A stretch of 64,000 bases of DNA from Aquibacillus salsiterrae (GTDB lineage: Bacteria > Bacillota > Bacilli > Bacillales > Amphibacillaceae): contig NZ_JAMQKC010000002.1 of NCBI RefSeq assembly GCF_028416595.1, positions 186,001-250,000 of the forward strand, written 5' to 3'. The first letter of the stretch is position 1. Every line of letters starts with the position of its first letter. The notes beneath the pieces are model-generated. The model made no database searches. It was not told the DNA's origin and saw only the letters and a list, made by a program, of their open reading frames with translations. The position numbers were made by a program, and so were the translations under genes. Below are positions 25,414-32,028 of the stretch, piece by piece.

Positions 25414-25566
25414 GTGAATAAAATAAATGCTACGGTAGAAACGTATCGTCGGCCTGATTACGACATTAACCTGACTTTTGTTAATCGGTGGTCACCGCGG
25501 TCTTTTTCGGAAAAAGGGGGTAGTCTAGGTATTACTGCAGAGCTGTTTTCGTACTTTATTTTGTAA
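25414..25566 (+). pseudogene. Nitroreductase gene remnant (N-terminal fragment)
   Basis: GTG-started 50-codon frame with its own ribosome binding site (AGGAAGGGAAG). Residues about 13-34 read YRRPDYDINLTFVNRWSPRS, then FSEK. This matches the start of nitroreductase-family proteins, where an N-R-W-S-P-R-A-F stretch precedes the FMN-binding core. After SEKGG the sequence no longer resembles the family and stops within 18 codons; about 150 residues of the enzyme are missing. It is probably a deletion remnant. The region from here to 25800 otherwise has no gene. Confidence 0.55.
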
Positions 25567-25689
25567 GTAATGACGTTGGATATAAATGATAAGCTATAAC
25601 AATAATCCTGTTTAAAAAACAGCCTGATAAAATAAAAAAATAAAAAAAGTGGTTTAGCGGTTCATAAACCAGGGTACATACTCCCTAGA

Positions 25690-25745
25690 GGAAAAGAAAT
25701 TCTGTTTTAGAATTATTCCTCTCACCATTTTCTCACCATTTTGAA
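25690..25745. repeat. Inverted repeat and short direct repeat
   Basis: GAGGAAAAGAAATTC...GAATTATTCCTC forms a hairpin (about 25697-25730), followed by two direct copies of TCTCACCATTTT (about 25728-25741). No gene is seen around it; possibly what is left of a lost element. Confidence 0.4.
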
Positions 25746-25808
25746 AAGCTCGACATCTAAAAAAACAACTTGTTTATTAGGAGGATACCTCCCTCAAGGG
25801 GTTTTGGG

Positions 25809-25919
25809 TTATCTGGGGTTATGATAGGTTACTTTCAATTGCCATATACACTTCACCGTATAAATAAGCACCCAACGTAGTGGGTGCTTGTACCTATCAG
25901 TTATTCGATTGTGATACAT
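25809..25919 (-). CDS. Possible 36-residue ORF downstream of a c-di-GMP riboswitch
   Basis: On the minus strand, AGGAGG then an 8-base spacer then ATG, beginning MYHNRITDRYKHPLRWVLIY and ending VTYHNPR. A strong hairpin (25866-25889) lies inside the frame, and stops in the other two frames lie just before that hairpin. The more likely reading is a riboswitch-controlled small gene whose body has been deleted, leaving its start region and terminator. Coding status is doubtful. Confidence 0.25.
   Translation of the reverse strand: MYHNRITDRYKHPLRWVLIYTVKCIWQLKVTYHNPR
25866..25889 (-). terminator. Strong hairpin, probable terminator
   Basis: AAGCACCCA / TGGGTGCTT perfect 9-bp stem. The minus-strand continuation TATTTAT is only moderately T-rich. 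It is almost the same stem as the terminator at 44364-44388, which ends the small gene behind the tandem riboswitches. Confidence 0.55.
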
Positions 25920-25948
25920 TACCCAATCCTCCTAATTAAACAAAAAAA

Positions 25949-26033
25949 GATAAGTTCGGTAACTGGCTGGCATAGTTTCCCTTAGCCCCTATAGCTTTGC
26001 GTAATTACTTTTCAGTAAGGTTGCCTTTATCTC
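25949..26033 (-). promoter_or_regulatory. c-di-GMP-I (GEMM-I) riboswitch
   Basis: Read on the minus strand: AAAGGCAACCTTACTGAAAA, then TTACGCAAAGCTATAGGGGC, then an ACTATGCCAGCCAG receptor segment. The conserved ligand-binding core (CGCAAAGC...GGGGC and GCCAGCC) is that of the GEMM-I class. It is followed by a T run (complement of 25941-25949), AGGAGG and ATG at 25919. It lies 78 bases downstream of the Spo0E-like gene. The intended target appears to be the short or decayed ORF at 25809-25919. Confidence 0.75.
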
Positions 26034-26110
26034 TCTATCTTTTACAATAAATCCGATTTATTCATCTATTCGACTTATCGTTCTACTACCCGACTAACAG
26101 CTTTAACATG

Positions 26111-26272
26111 TTATTTATTAGGAGTAGGTACGACGATAAATTCATTGATTAATTTGTCCAGTTCTTGAGAGATGGTTACAACTTCTTCACCGTAACGGTC
26201 ATCTTGGAAAGACTTGTACATTTGTAGACGTAATTTTTCTAACTTACTTTCACGGTCTTTTACTTTCACCAT
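26111..26272 (-). CDS. Spo0E-like aspartyl-phosphate phosphatase
   Basis: 53-residue helical-hairpin protein, MVKVKDRESKLEKLRLQMYK..., with the Spo0E signature ISQELDKLINEF at residues 34-45. Family members dephosphorylate Spo0A~P and so delay sporulation. ATG at 26272 follows AGGAG. It is monocistronic or may read into the riboswitch just downstream. The Spo0E family is typically small with the SQELD motif central, as here. Whether the target is Spo0A or another response regulator is not decided by sequence. Confidence 0.8.
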   Translation of the reverse strand: MVKVKDRESKLEKLRLQMYKSFQDDRYGEEVVTISQELDKLINEFIVVPTPNK

Positions 26273-26738
26273 TTTAAAAAACTCCTATCTTAATTCTTTT
26301 CTTAAATGATTGCTTTGTTTCTGTTAAGTCTTAATGTTTAAATGCAATCTCGAATCCCTTACATAAGCTTTCTAAAAGCCTTCACGTAACACGGTTTTGC
26401 CTCCTTACAAAAAATTAACACGTTATTTAGTTTATAACGCCCGTCCTTACTGTAAACATGTGTATTTTTTGTTTTTTTGTCGAAATTACACTTTGATTGT
26501 TGATTGTGGTAGAAAAAATAATAAAAAATGATAATGATGTAAAATTGTTGAAGTCATCCTGCAAATTATATGGACAAGTTGGGTGAAAGAAAGGCGGTAA
26601 ATACGTTCTATAAGATTGGAAGATGTTCGCAAATAGTAGTGTATAGGTTCCAACAACTGTCGACTACCTTCCGAGACGAGTCACTAATTGTCTTATTAAT
26701 TTCTTATACACTTATAAAAACGCGGCATTTAATATTGC

Positions 26739-26764
26739 AAAAAAAAGAGCCCCTAAGAAGGGGC
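26739..26764 (-). terminator. Terminator downstream of the EAL gene
   Basis: GCCCCT / AGGGGC type stem (26749-26764) with an eight-base minus-strand T run. It lies about 130 bases beyond the EAL stop. The stretch 26273-26890 holds the Spo0E-like gene's leader and this terminator, and no convincing gene. Confidence 0.75.
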
Positions 26765-26890
26765 AAGTGGGGGATAAAGTGTCAGTTAATCATTAATTAC
26801 CCGTTTATTGATTATGCTAAACCAAGTATTTATATTTCTTTCAAGATCAAAGAATAGACCTATGTCATAATCCTCGAAAACCAAGGGACT

Positions 26891-27616
26891 TTATACGGTC
26901 CATTTTAATTGTTCGGGTTTTCCCAAATAGTAACCTTGTGCAAGGTTTATTCCTAATGACTTTGCCGTATCAACTTCCCGTTCATCCTCAAGACCTTCCA
27001 ACACAAGGGCAATCTCATTATCGTGACAATAGCTTACAAAATTTGATACAACAGTTTGTTTCTGTTTGGAGACATGTAATCCCCCAGATAAATATCGGTC
27101 CAATTTAATGAAATTTGGATGTAGCTCAATGATCGATTCAAAAGTGAAATATCCATGTCCAATATCATCTAATGCAATTTGAAATCCTTTTGCTTTAATT
27201 GCGTCGACTTGTTTTTTAAATGCTAGTAAATCGGGTATGTACTCAGCTTCTGAAATTTCAAGAATTATTTGTTGGCTAGTCAGTTTGAACTCAGCAATAA
27301 TCTTGTTTAGAAATGAACTGAATCTTGGGTTTAAAATTGTCGATGGGAAGATATTCACAAATAAATTTTGCTGCTCTTCTTTCAAAAAACCAGCTCTTTG
27401 ATAGGCTGATACAGCCTTATGAATGGACCGCGAATCCAATTCATATAATCGATTTAATTTTCGAGCGGTATTAAAAATGAATTCAGGATTTGAATAATGA
27501 CTCGTTCGGAATAATGCTTCAAATCCTAACGGTTGATTTGTCTCAAGGACATAGATTGGTTGAAAATAATGAAAAAAATCTTCTTGGCCAATTAAACCGC
27601 TTATAGACAATGACAA
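26891..27616 (-). CDS. EAL-domain c-di-GMP phosphodiesterase
   Basis: 241-residue stand-alone EAL protein that would linearise c-di-GMP to pGpG. The active-site motifs are all present: FEALFR (E33-A-L), VNIFPS (metal-ligand N), LEISEAE, ALDDIGHGY, FIKLDRYL, VLEGLEDERE and AQGYYLGKP. No sensor, GGDEF or membrane segment is present, so it is cytoplasmic and probably dimeric. A c-di-GMP-I riboswitch with terminator lies in its leader, which implies that the second messenger controls its own degrading enzyme. Catalytic competence is inferred from the conserved residues only. Confidence 0.88.
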   Translation of the reverse strand: MSLSISGLIGQEDFFHYFQPIYVLETNQPLGFEALFRTSHYSNPEFIFNTARKLNRLYELDSRSIHKAVSAYQRAGFLKEEQQNLFVNIFPSTILNPRFSSFLNKIIAEFKLTSQQIILEISEAEYIPDLLAFKKQVDAIKAKGFQIALDDIGHGYFTFESIIELHPNFIKLDRYLSGGLHVSKQKQTVVSNFVSYCHDNEIALVLEGLEDEREVDTAKSLGINLAQGYYLGKPEQLKWTV

Positions 27617-27633
27617 TCCTCCTTAATAAAAAT

Positions 27634-27668
27634 AAAAAAGCAAGCCCTAAGAAAATAGGCTTGCTTTT
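27634..27668 (-). terminator. Riboswitch expression-platform terminator before the EAL gene
   Basis: AAGCAAGCC / GGCTTGCTT-type stem followed on the minus strand by a T run, between the c-di-GMP aptamer and the EAL ribosome binding site (AAGGAGGATTG). Its position implies transcription control. Confidence 0.85.
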
Positions 27669-27671
27669 CAC

Positions 27672-27770
27672 CTGTCCTCTTCGGCGACCCGGCTACCAGT
27701 AGCAAATGTTTTGCTGTAGGCCCGTGGCTTTGCGTCCTTACCTTTCGATAAGTTTGCCTTTATCGGTTTC
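27672..27770 (-). promoter_or_regulatory. c-di-GMP-I (GEMM-I) riboswitch controlling the EAL gene
   Basis: Minus strand: AAAGGCAAACTTATCGAAAG, then GACGCAAAGCCACGGGCCTA, a variable arm, then GGTAGCCGGGTCGCC. This is an almost consensus GEMM-I aptamer, with the GAAA tetraloop and its receptor arm. A terminator follows and then the EAL gene. The logical sign (on or off with ligand) needs testing. Confidence 0.93.
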
Positions 27771-27866
27771 AAATTATTGGTAATATTATACCACAATTAC
27801 TACATTTTCCAATAGTTTTCGACAAAAAAGTCAGTCAAATGTCATGATTTGTATCGGTATATAGGT

Positions 27867-29069
27867 TTAATTGCCCATGTTTGCGGAACCTTGTTGCTGT
27901 TTATCCTTCCATAGCAAAAATAGATAAAGAATCATTGCTAGTAATATGGAAAAAGCACTTGCCAAGTAAATGTAATTATAGCCAAAACTAAAGGCAATTT
28001 GCCCAAACGTAATGGCACCGACGCCAACACCTAAATCAAAAAAGGAGAAAAAGGTAGCATTCGCCATACCTTTGCGATTTCCTGGCGCTTCGTTAACTGC
28101 CCAGGCCTGAAGAGCCGGTTGGATGGTACCAAATCCTAATCCGTATAGTCCAGCTGCGGTAAATAAAACGAGTGAGTTCGGTAACCAAAGCAATAATAGC
28201 ATAGCCGTAAAAATCATCAATGTACCAGGTAGGAAAACGACTATATGCCCTTTGGAGTCGTATAACCTTCCTGCAAAAGTTCTAGAAATTAATAGGAATA
28301 AAGCATAGATCAAAAAGTATGTTTCGATGCCGGCTATCCCTTTTTGAACTGTATAAAGTGGAAGAAACGATGCAATACCGCCAAATGTAGTCGTTATAAA
28401 AAACAATAACATTGAAGGTTTTATCGCGCTTTTTTCAAACACATCGAATCTTGGTGTTTTTGTTTGTTCCTCTGACTTTTCGACTTGTTTGTACCGAATT
28501 TGTGTGGATAACAAAAAAGCTACAAGGCCTAACGCAGAACAAATCAAAAACAATTGCATGAAAGATAGATAACCGGCAAGCGTTAAACCAAGGGAAGGGC
28601 CAAATGCTAATGCAATATTGCCGGATAGTCCAAAATACCCCATCCCTTCCCCTCGACGTTTCTCAGGGATTAAATCTGTTGCAATGGTTCCTGTTGCTGT
28701 CGTTGAAAATGCCCAACCGACCCCCTGCACAACCCTCATGATAAACAAAAAGAGGATACTTGCAATTAATGCGTAAGAACCAACAGAAAAAACAAAAATT
28801 GCTAGTCCGAGCATGTAAACAAATTGACGTCCTTTTGATTCTAACGAATGGCCTGCATAAGGTCGAACTAATAAGGCGGAAAAGGTGAAAACCCCCGTAA
28901 TCACACCAATTAGCTTATCAGTTCCACCGAGTTGTTGAACGAAGAGAGGGATAGTCGGAAGTGTCATTTGAAATCCTAAGAAAATAAAAAAGTTTGCCGC
29001 ACAGATAAGGGCAAAGTCTCTCGTCCAAATTTTTTCTTTTTTTGCTTGTTTTGTTAATGATTGGTCCAA
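27867..29069 (-). CDS. MFS transporter (drug/solute exporter type)
   Basis: 400-residue major facilitator with twelve predicted membrane helices. The loop 2-3 motif A reads RPYAGHSLESKGRQFVYM and the second-half counterpart SRTFAGRLYDSKGHIVVF. Motif C-like GPSLGLTLAGYLSF in helix 5 suggests an exporter. The substrate is unknown; it resembles YfkF/YwoG-type multidrug-like transporters of Bacillus. Monocistronic, oriented with the minus-strand genes around it. Confidence 0.8.
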   Translation of the reverse strand: MDQSLTKQAKKEKIWTRDFALICAANFFIFLGFQMTLPTIPLFVQQLGGTDKLIGVITGVFTFSALLVRPYAGHSLESKGRQFVYMLGLAIFVFSVGSYALIASILFLFIMRVVQGVGWAFSTTATGTIATDLIPEKRRGEGMGYFGLSGNIALAFGPSLGLTLAGYLSFMQLFLICSALGLVAFLLSTQIRYKQVEKSEEQTKTPRFDVFEKSAIKPSMLLFFITTTFGGIASFLPLYTVQKGIAGIETYFLIYALFLLISRTFAGRLYDSKGHIVVFLPGTLMIFTAMLLLLWLPNSLVLFTAAGLYGLGFGTIQPALQAWAVNEAPGNRKGMANATFFSFFDLGVGVGAITFGQIAFSFGYNYIYLASAFSILLAMILYLFLLWKDKQQQGSANMGN

Positions 29070-29268
29070 TAGATAGCTCTCCTTTTCTTTCGTGCCTCGA
29101 AATTTATTATATCGTATTATAAAGTGAAGTGAAAATATTTAGCAAATTAAATGAAACCACTATAAAAACTCTATGATGTCATATATTGGATTCCTGCTTT
29201 ATTTGATGCTGCACTTTCTTATTGTGAATGGAAGGGGACTTTATAGTTGCTTGAGACTGTGTAAAGAC

Positions 29269-29297
29269 AAAAAAAGTCCGAACCATAAGTTCGGACG
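29269..29297 (-). terminator. Terminator of the EamA transporter gene
   Basis: GTCCGAAC / GTTCGGAC perfect 8-bp stem with a minus-strand T run of seven, six bases past the stop. Confidence 0.9.
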
Positions 29298-29302
29298 GAG
29301 TG

Positions 29303-30253
29303 TTAATTTTTATCTAAACTAGCTTTTCGTACTTTTTCGTTAAGTGGAGGAATAGCTATTGGTTGCTTTCTTTCTGTTCCAATCCATACTAATCCTAAGA
29401 CAATGATTAACCCACCAATAATTTGCGGCAACATAATTTGCTCATTGAAAAATAGTACACCAGAAGCGGCAGCTGCAACTGGAACAAAGTATCTGTAAAA
29501 GTTGGCTTTTGCTGCTCCAACTTTTTTCATTGATAAATTCCATAATACAAATGCAGCAACGGTACATAATACAACGTTATAAAAAACAGCGCCAAATGTA
29601 ATTGGTGAAATATCATTCCATGCAACTTGGCTCCAACCAGAAATAGTAACTGGAATTAAAAACAAAGACCCAAACAGTACGTACCAAGAAGTTACCTTCA
29701 TTGGAGAATATTTATCCATTAATGGCATGCAGGCAAGGTTAAACAATGCCCCAATTAGACTAATCGATAGTGCAAGAAAGTTACCAAGCATATATTCAGA
29801 ACTTAAATTAAATCCGTCTTTACCACCCAATATAATGAGTGTAACCCCAATAAGTGCAACGATGCCTCCTGAAGCTAATCGTAACGTCATTTTTTCCCGA
29901 GTGAAAAGGGGAGCAAATAATGCTGCAAATATTGGCCAAGGAGCAACATTCAATAACGAAGCATTGGCTAATGTTGTATATTTAATAGAATACATGACCA
30001 ATATTTCTAATAAGGTGACCCCGATTAAACCAATTAATGCTAATTTAACAATATCTTGTTTGTCTACCTTAACCGATCCTTCCGTTAGTTTTAATACGAT
30101 AAAAAGAATTGGTAAAGCTAAGCCGAATCGCAAAAAAACAAATACTTCAGCAGGGAACACTTCCATAGCCCACCGTGATATACCAAAGTTAGCACCCCAA
30201 ATGACTGCTACGATAATTAGCCCTAAATAATGAAACACATTTGAATTAACCAT
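29303..30253 (-). CDS. EamA/DMT-family transporter
   Basis: 316-residue drug/metabolite transporter with ten hydrophobic helices in two EamA repeats (about 8-145 and 157-297). Motifs are VIWGANFGISRWAMEVFP in helix 1 and LLNVAPWPIFAALFAPLFTREKM at the end of helix 4. The family exports amino acids or metabolites; substrate unknown. Monocistronic on the minus strand. Confidence 0.82.
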   Translation of the reverse strand: MVNSNVFHYLGLIIVAVIWGANFGISRWAMEVFPAEVFVFLRFGLALPILFIVLKLTEGSVKVDKQDIVKLALIGLIGVTLLEILVMYSIKYTTLANASLLNVAPWPIFAALFAPLFTREKMTLRLASGGIVALIGVTLIILGGKDGFNLSSEYMLGNFLALSISLIGALFNLACMPLMDKYSPMKVTSWYVLFGSLFLIPVTISGWSQVAWNDISPITFGAVFYNVVLCTVAAFVLWNLSMKKVGAAKANFYRYFVPVAAAASGVLFFNEQIMLPQIIGGLIIVLGLVWIGTERKQPIAIPPLNEKVRKASLDKN

Positions 30254-30479
30254 ATTTTTTTCCTCTCCTGAAAAATAATACCTTAGTCATTATCGCATTT
30301 TACGAGGACAGTTACCATACCAATTTTTGAAAATATGTAACTTGTTCGGACAAATGTAATAGGTTGAATGCTGAAGCAATTATGAATAACCTTCACTGAT
30401 TTTTTGCGAATTTTCTCTGTCTTTTACTCATATTTTCACCAGGCAATGACAAAGCTAAAGGAGACAAAAGGAGGTATGG

Positions 30480-30701
30480 ATGATGGTTAAAAAGGTTAGC
30501 CAAGAAGACGCCAACAAAGTTGCAGAAAAAGTGTACAGCCCTGCGGATTATCAGTCAAATGACCCTTTATCGCAAGGAATGGCAATCACTCATGAACAGT
30601 CAACTGATTCATACACAGAAGGTACAATCAACGGTAAAATTGACAATGTAGACAAAAATGGTTCGTTAAAGAGTGGGGAAGGTAGAGATATACAAAAATA
30701 A
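30480..30701 (+). CDS. yozQ: YozQ-like protein (DUF4025)
   Basis: 73-residue hydrophilic protein resembling B. subtilis YozQ: VAEKVYSPADYQSNDPLSQG, then MAITHEQSTDSYTEGTINGK. Gly/Asn/Asp-rich and likely disordered. Behind AGGAGGTATGG, with a second ATG at 30483 as an equally good start. Function unknown; similar small proteins are found in spore-forming bacilli. A shared terminator follows. Confidence 0.75.
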   Translation: MMVKKVSQEDANKVAEKVYSPADYQSNDPLSQGMAITHEQSTDSYTEGTINGKIDNVDKNGSLKSGEGRDIQK

Positions 30702-30703
30702 AC

Positions 30704-30746
30704 GACACAAGCCTGTGCTTTTCGATGCACGGGCTTGTGTTTTTTC
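30704..30746. terminator. Terminator after yozQ
   Basis: ACACAAGCC-GTGC pairs with GCAC-GGGCTTGTGT, followed by a T run on the plus strand. Confidence 0.88.
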
Positions 30747-30777
30747 TTAAAAAGATACAAAAGTATAAAAAAATCCT

Positions 30778-30821
30778 AGTCAGCGCCTACCCCGCCTGAG
30801 GTCTTAAGCTTTTCTTATTCA
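30778..30821 (+). repeat. Dispersed intergenic repeat, short copy
   Basis: CTAGTCAGCGCCTACCCCGC...TGAGGTCTTAAGCTTTTCTTA, a truncated member of the family, next to the prs stop. Confidence 0.6.
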
Positions 30822-31789
30822 AACAATGGGCTTACTGGTAGTTGTTCATATATACGAATAATCGCATCACTTAGTAGGGGAGCGACTGAGAGTTGGGTTA
30901 CTTTCTCGATTCTTTTTTCATCTGTAAGTGGTATCGTGTTCGTACATATAACTTCTTTGATTAGTGATTCTTCAATTCGCTTTATCGCTGGTCCTGACAT
31001 GACAGGGTGGGTACAACAAGCATATACTTCTTTGGCACCATTTTCGATTAGCGCTTTTGTTCCTCGTGTGATCCGTGTTGCTGTGTCAATGATATCATCA
31101 ATTAAAATAGCAGTTTTCCCTTCAATATTGCCAACAACATTGACATTTGTTTCACCGGGAATATATTCTCTTGGTCCCCGGCGGTCAATAATCGCAATGG
31201 GTGCTTTTAATAGCTCTGCCATTTGCCTTGCTCTCGTTACACTGGCATGGTCTGGAGATACAACAACAATATCATCTAGTTGTTTTTGATTTACGTATTC
31301 GGTTAAAATTCGAACGGCAAGCAATTGATCAACTGGTATATCAAAAAAACCTTGTGCTTGTGGAGCGTGCAAATCAACAGAAAGTACGCGGTCTGCACCG
31401 GACACTTGAATAAGGTCAGCAATTAGTTTTGCTGTAATTGGTTCTCTAGCTCTTGCTTTCCTGTCTTGTCGTGCATATCCATAGTATGGAATGACCACGT
31501 TTATTGTATTTGCTGACGCTCGTTTTAATGTATCAATCATAACAAGTAACTCCATAATATGTTCATTTACCGGGTCACTTGTAGACTGAATAACAAAGAC
31601 ATCACAGCCACGAACACTTTCTTCGATATTAATCTGAACTTCTCCATCACTAAACTGTTTGACAGAACTTTTCCCGAGCTCAACACCAATATCTGCAGCA
31701 ATTTCTTCTGCAAGAGGACGATTTGAACTTAGAGAAAACACTTTTAATTTTGAATTTTGGTATGTATTCGACAATGTTGGAACCTCCAA
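30815..31789 (-). CDS. Divergent ribose-phosphate pyrophosphokinase (PRPP synthetase) paralogue
   Basis: 324-residue class I PRPP synthetase-like protein. Family stretches are conserved: [33 protein letters not shown] (ATP loop), [31 protein letters not shown] and [17 protein letters not shown]. Two sites differ from the housekeeping enzyme. The PRPP-binding loop, normally DTAGTIT, reads DTATRITRG, and the flexible catalytic loop ([13 protein letters not shown]) lacks the usual RPRPNVAEVMN pattern. The typical glmU neighbour is absent. It may be a second, specialised PRPP synthetase or a regulatory paralogue like PRPP-synthetase-associated proteins. Confidence 0.8.
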   Translation of the reverse strand: MEVPTLSNTYQNSKLKVFSLSSNRPLAEEIAADIGVELGKSSVKQFSDGEVQINIEESVRGCDVFVIQSTSDPVNEHIMELLVMIDTLKRASANTINVVIPYYGYARQDRKARAREPITAKLIADLIQVSGADRVLSVDLHAPQAQGFFDIPVDQLLAVRILTEYVNQKQLDDIVVVSPDHASVTRARQMAELLKAPIAIIDRRGPREYIPGETNVNVVGNIEGKTAILIDDIIDTATRITRGTKALIENGAKEVYACCTHPVMSGPAIKRIEESLIKEVICTNTIPLTDEKRIEKVTQLSVAPLLSDAIIRIYEQLPVSPLFE

Positions 31790-31928
31790 TAACTAAAGCA
31801 ATCATCACTTCTACTTTTACCTATATTCTATAGTATATAAGTGAAAATTAAAAATAAAAGGCCAATAAATTGACGAAAATTGTAGAATGAGCCTCATGCA
31901 GTAAAGTGATATCAATTAATTTGAATGG

Positions 31929-31960
31929 AAAAATCGACCTCACTGCCAGTGGGGTCGAAG
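31929..31960 (-). terminator. Terminator of the molybdopterin oxidoreductase gene
   Basis: TCGACCTCACT / AGTGGGGTCGA stem (one G-T pair) with GCC loop and a minus-strand T run, about 70 bases past the stop. Confidence 0.85.
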
Positions 31961-32028
31961 AGTGGGAGTATATATATTCTTGAAATATAAGAAAGGAAAA
32001 CCAGAGGTGTCTAGGTTTGAACGATTGT

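Noticed and set aside
26570-26857. 95-codon plus-strand frame
   Set aside because: No ribosome binding site; contains an intrinsic terminator that belongs to the minus-strand EAL gene; sequence shows no domain-like pattern.
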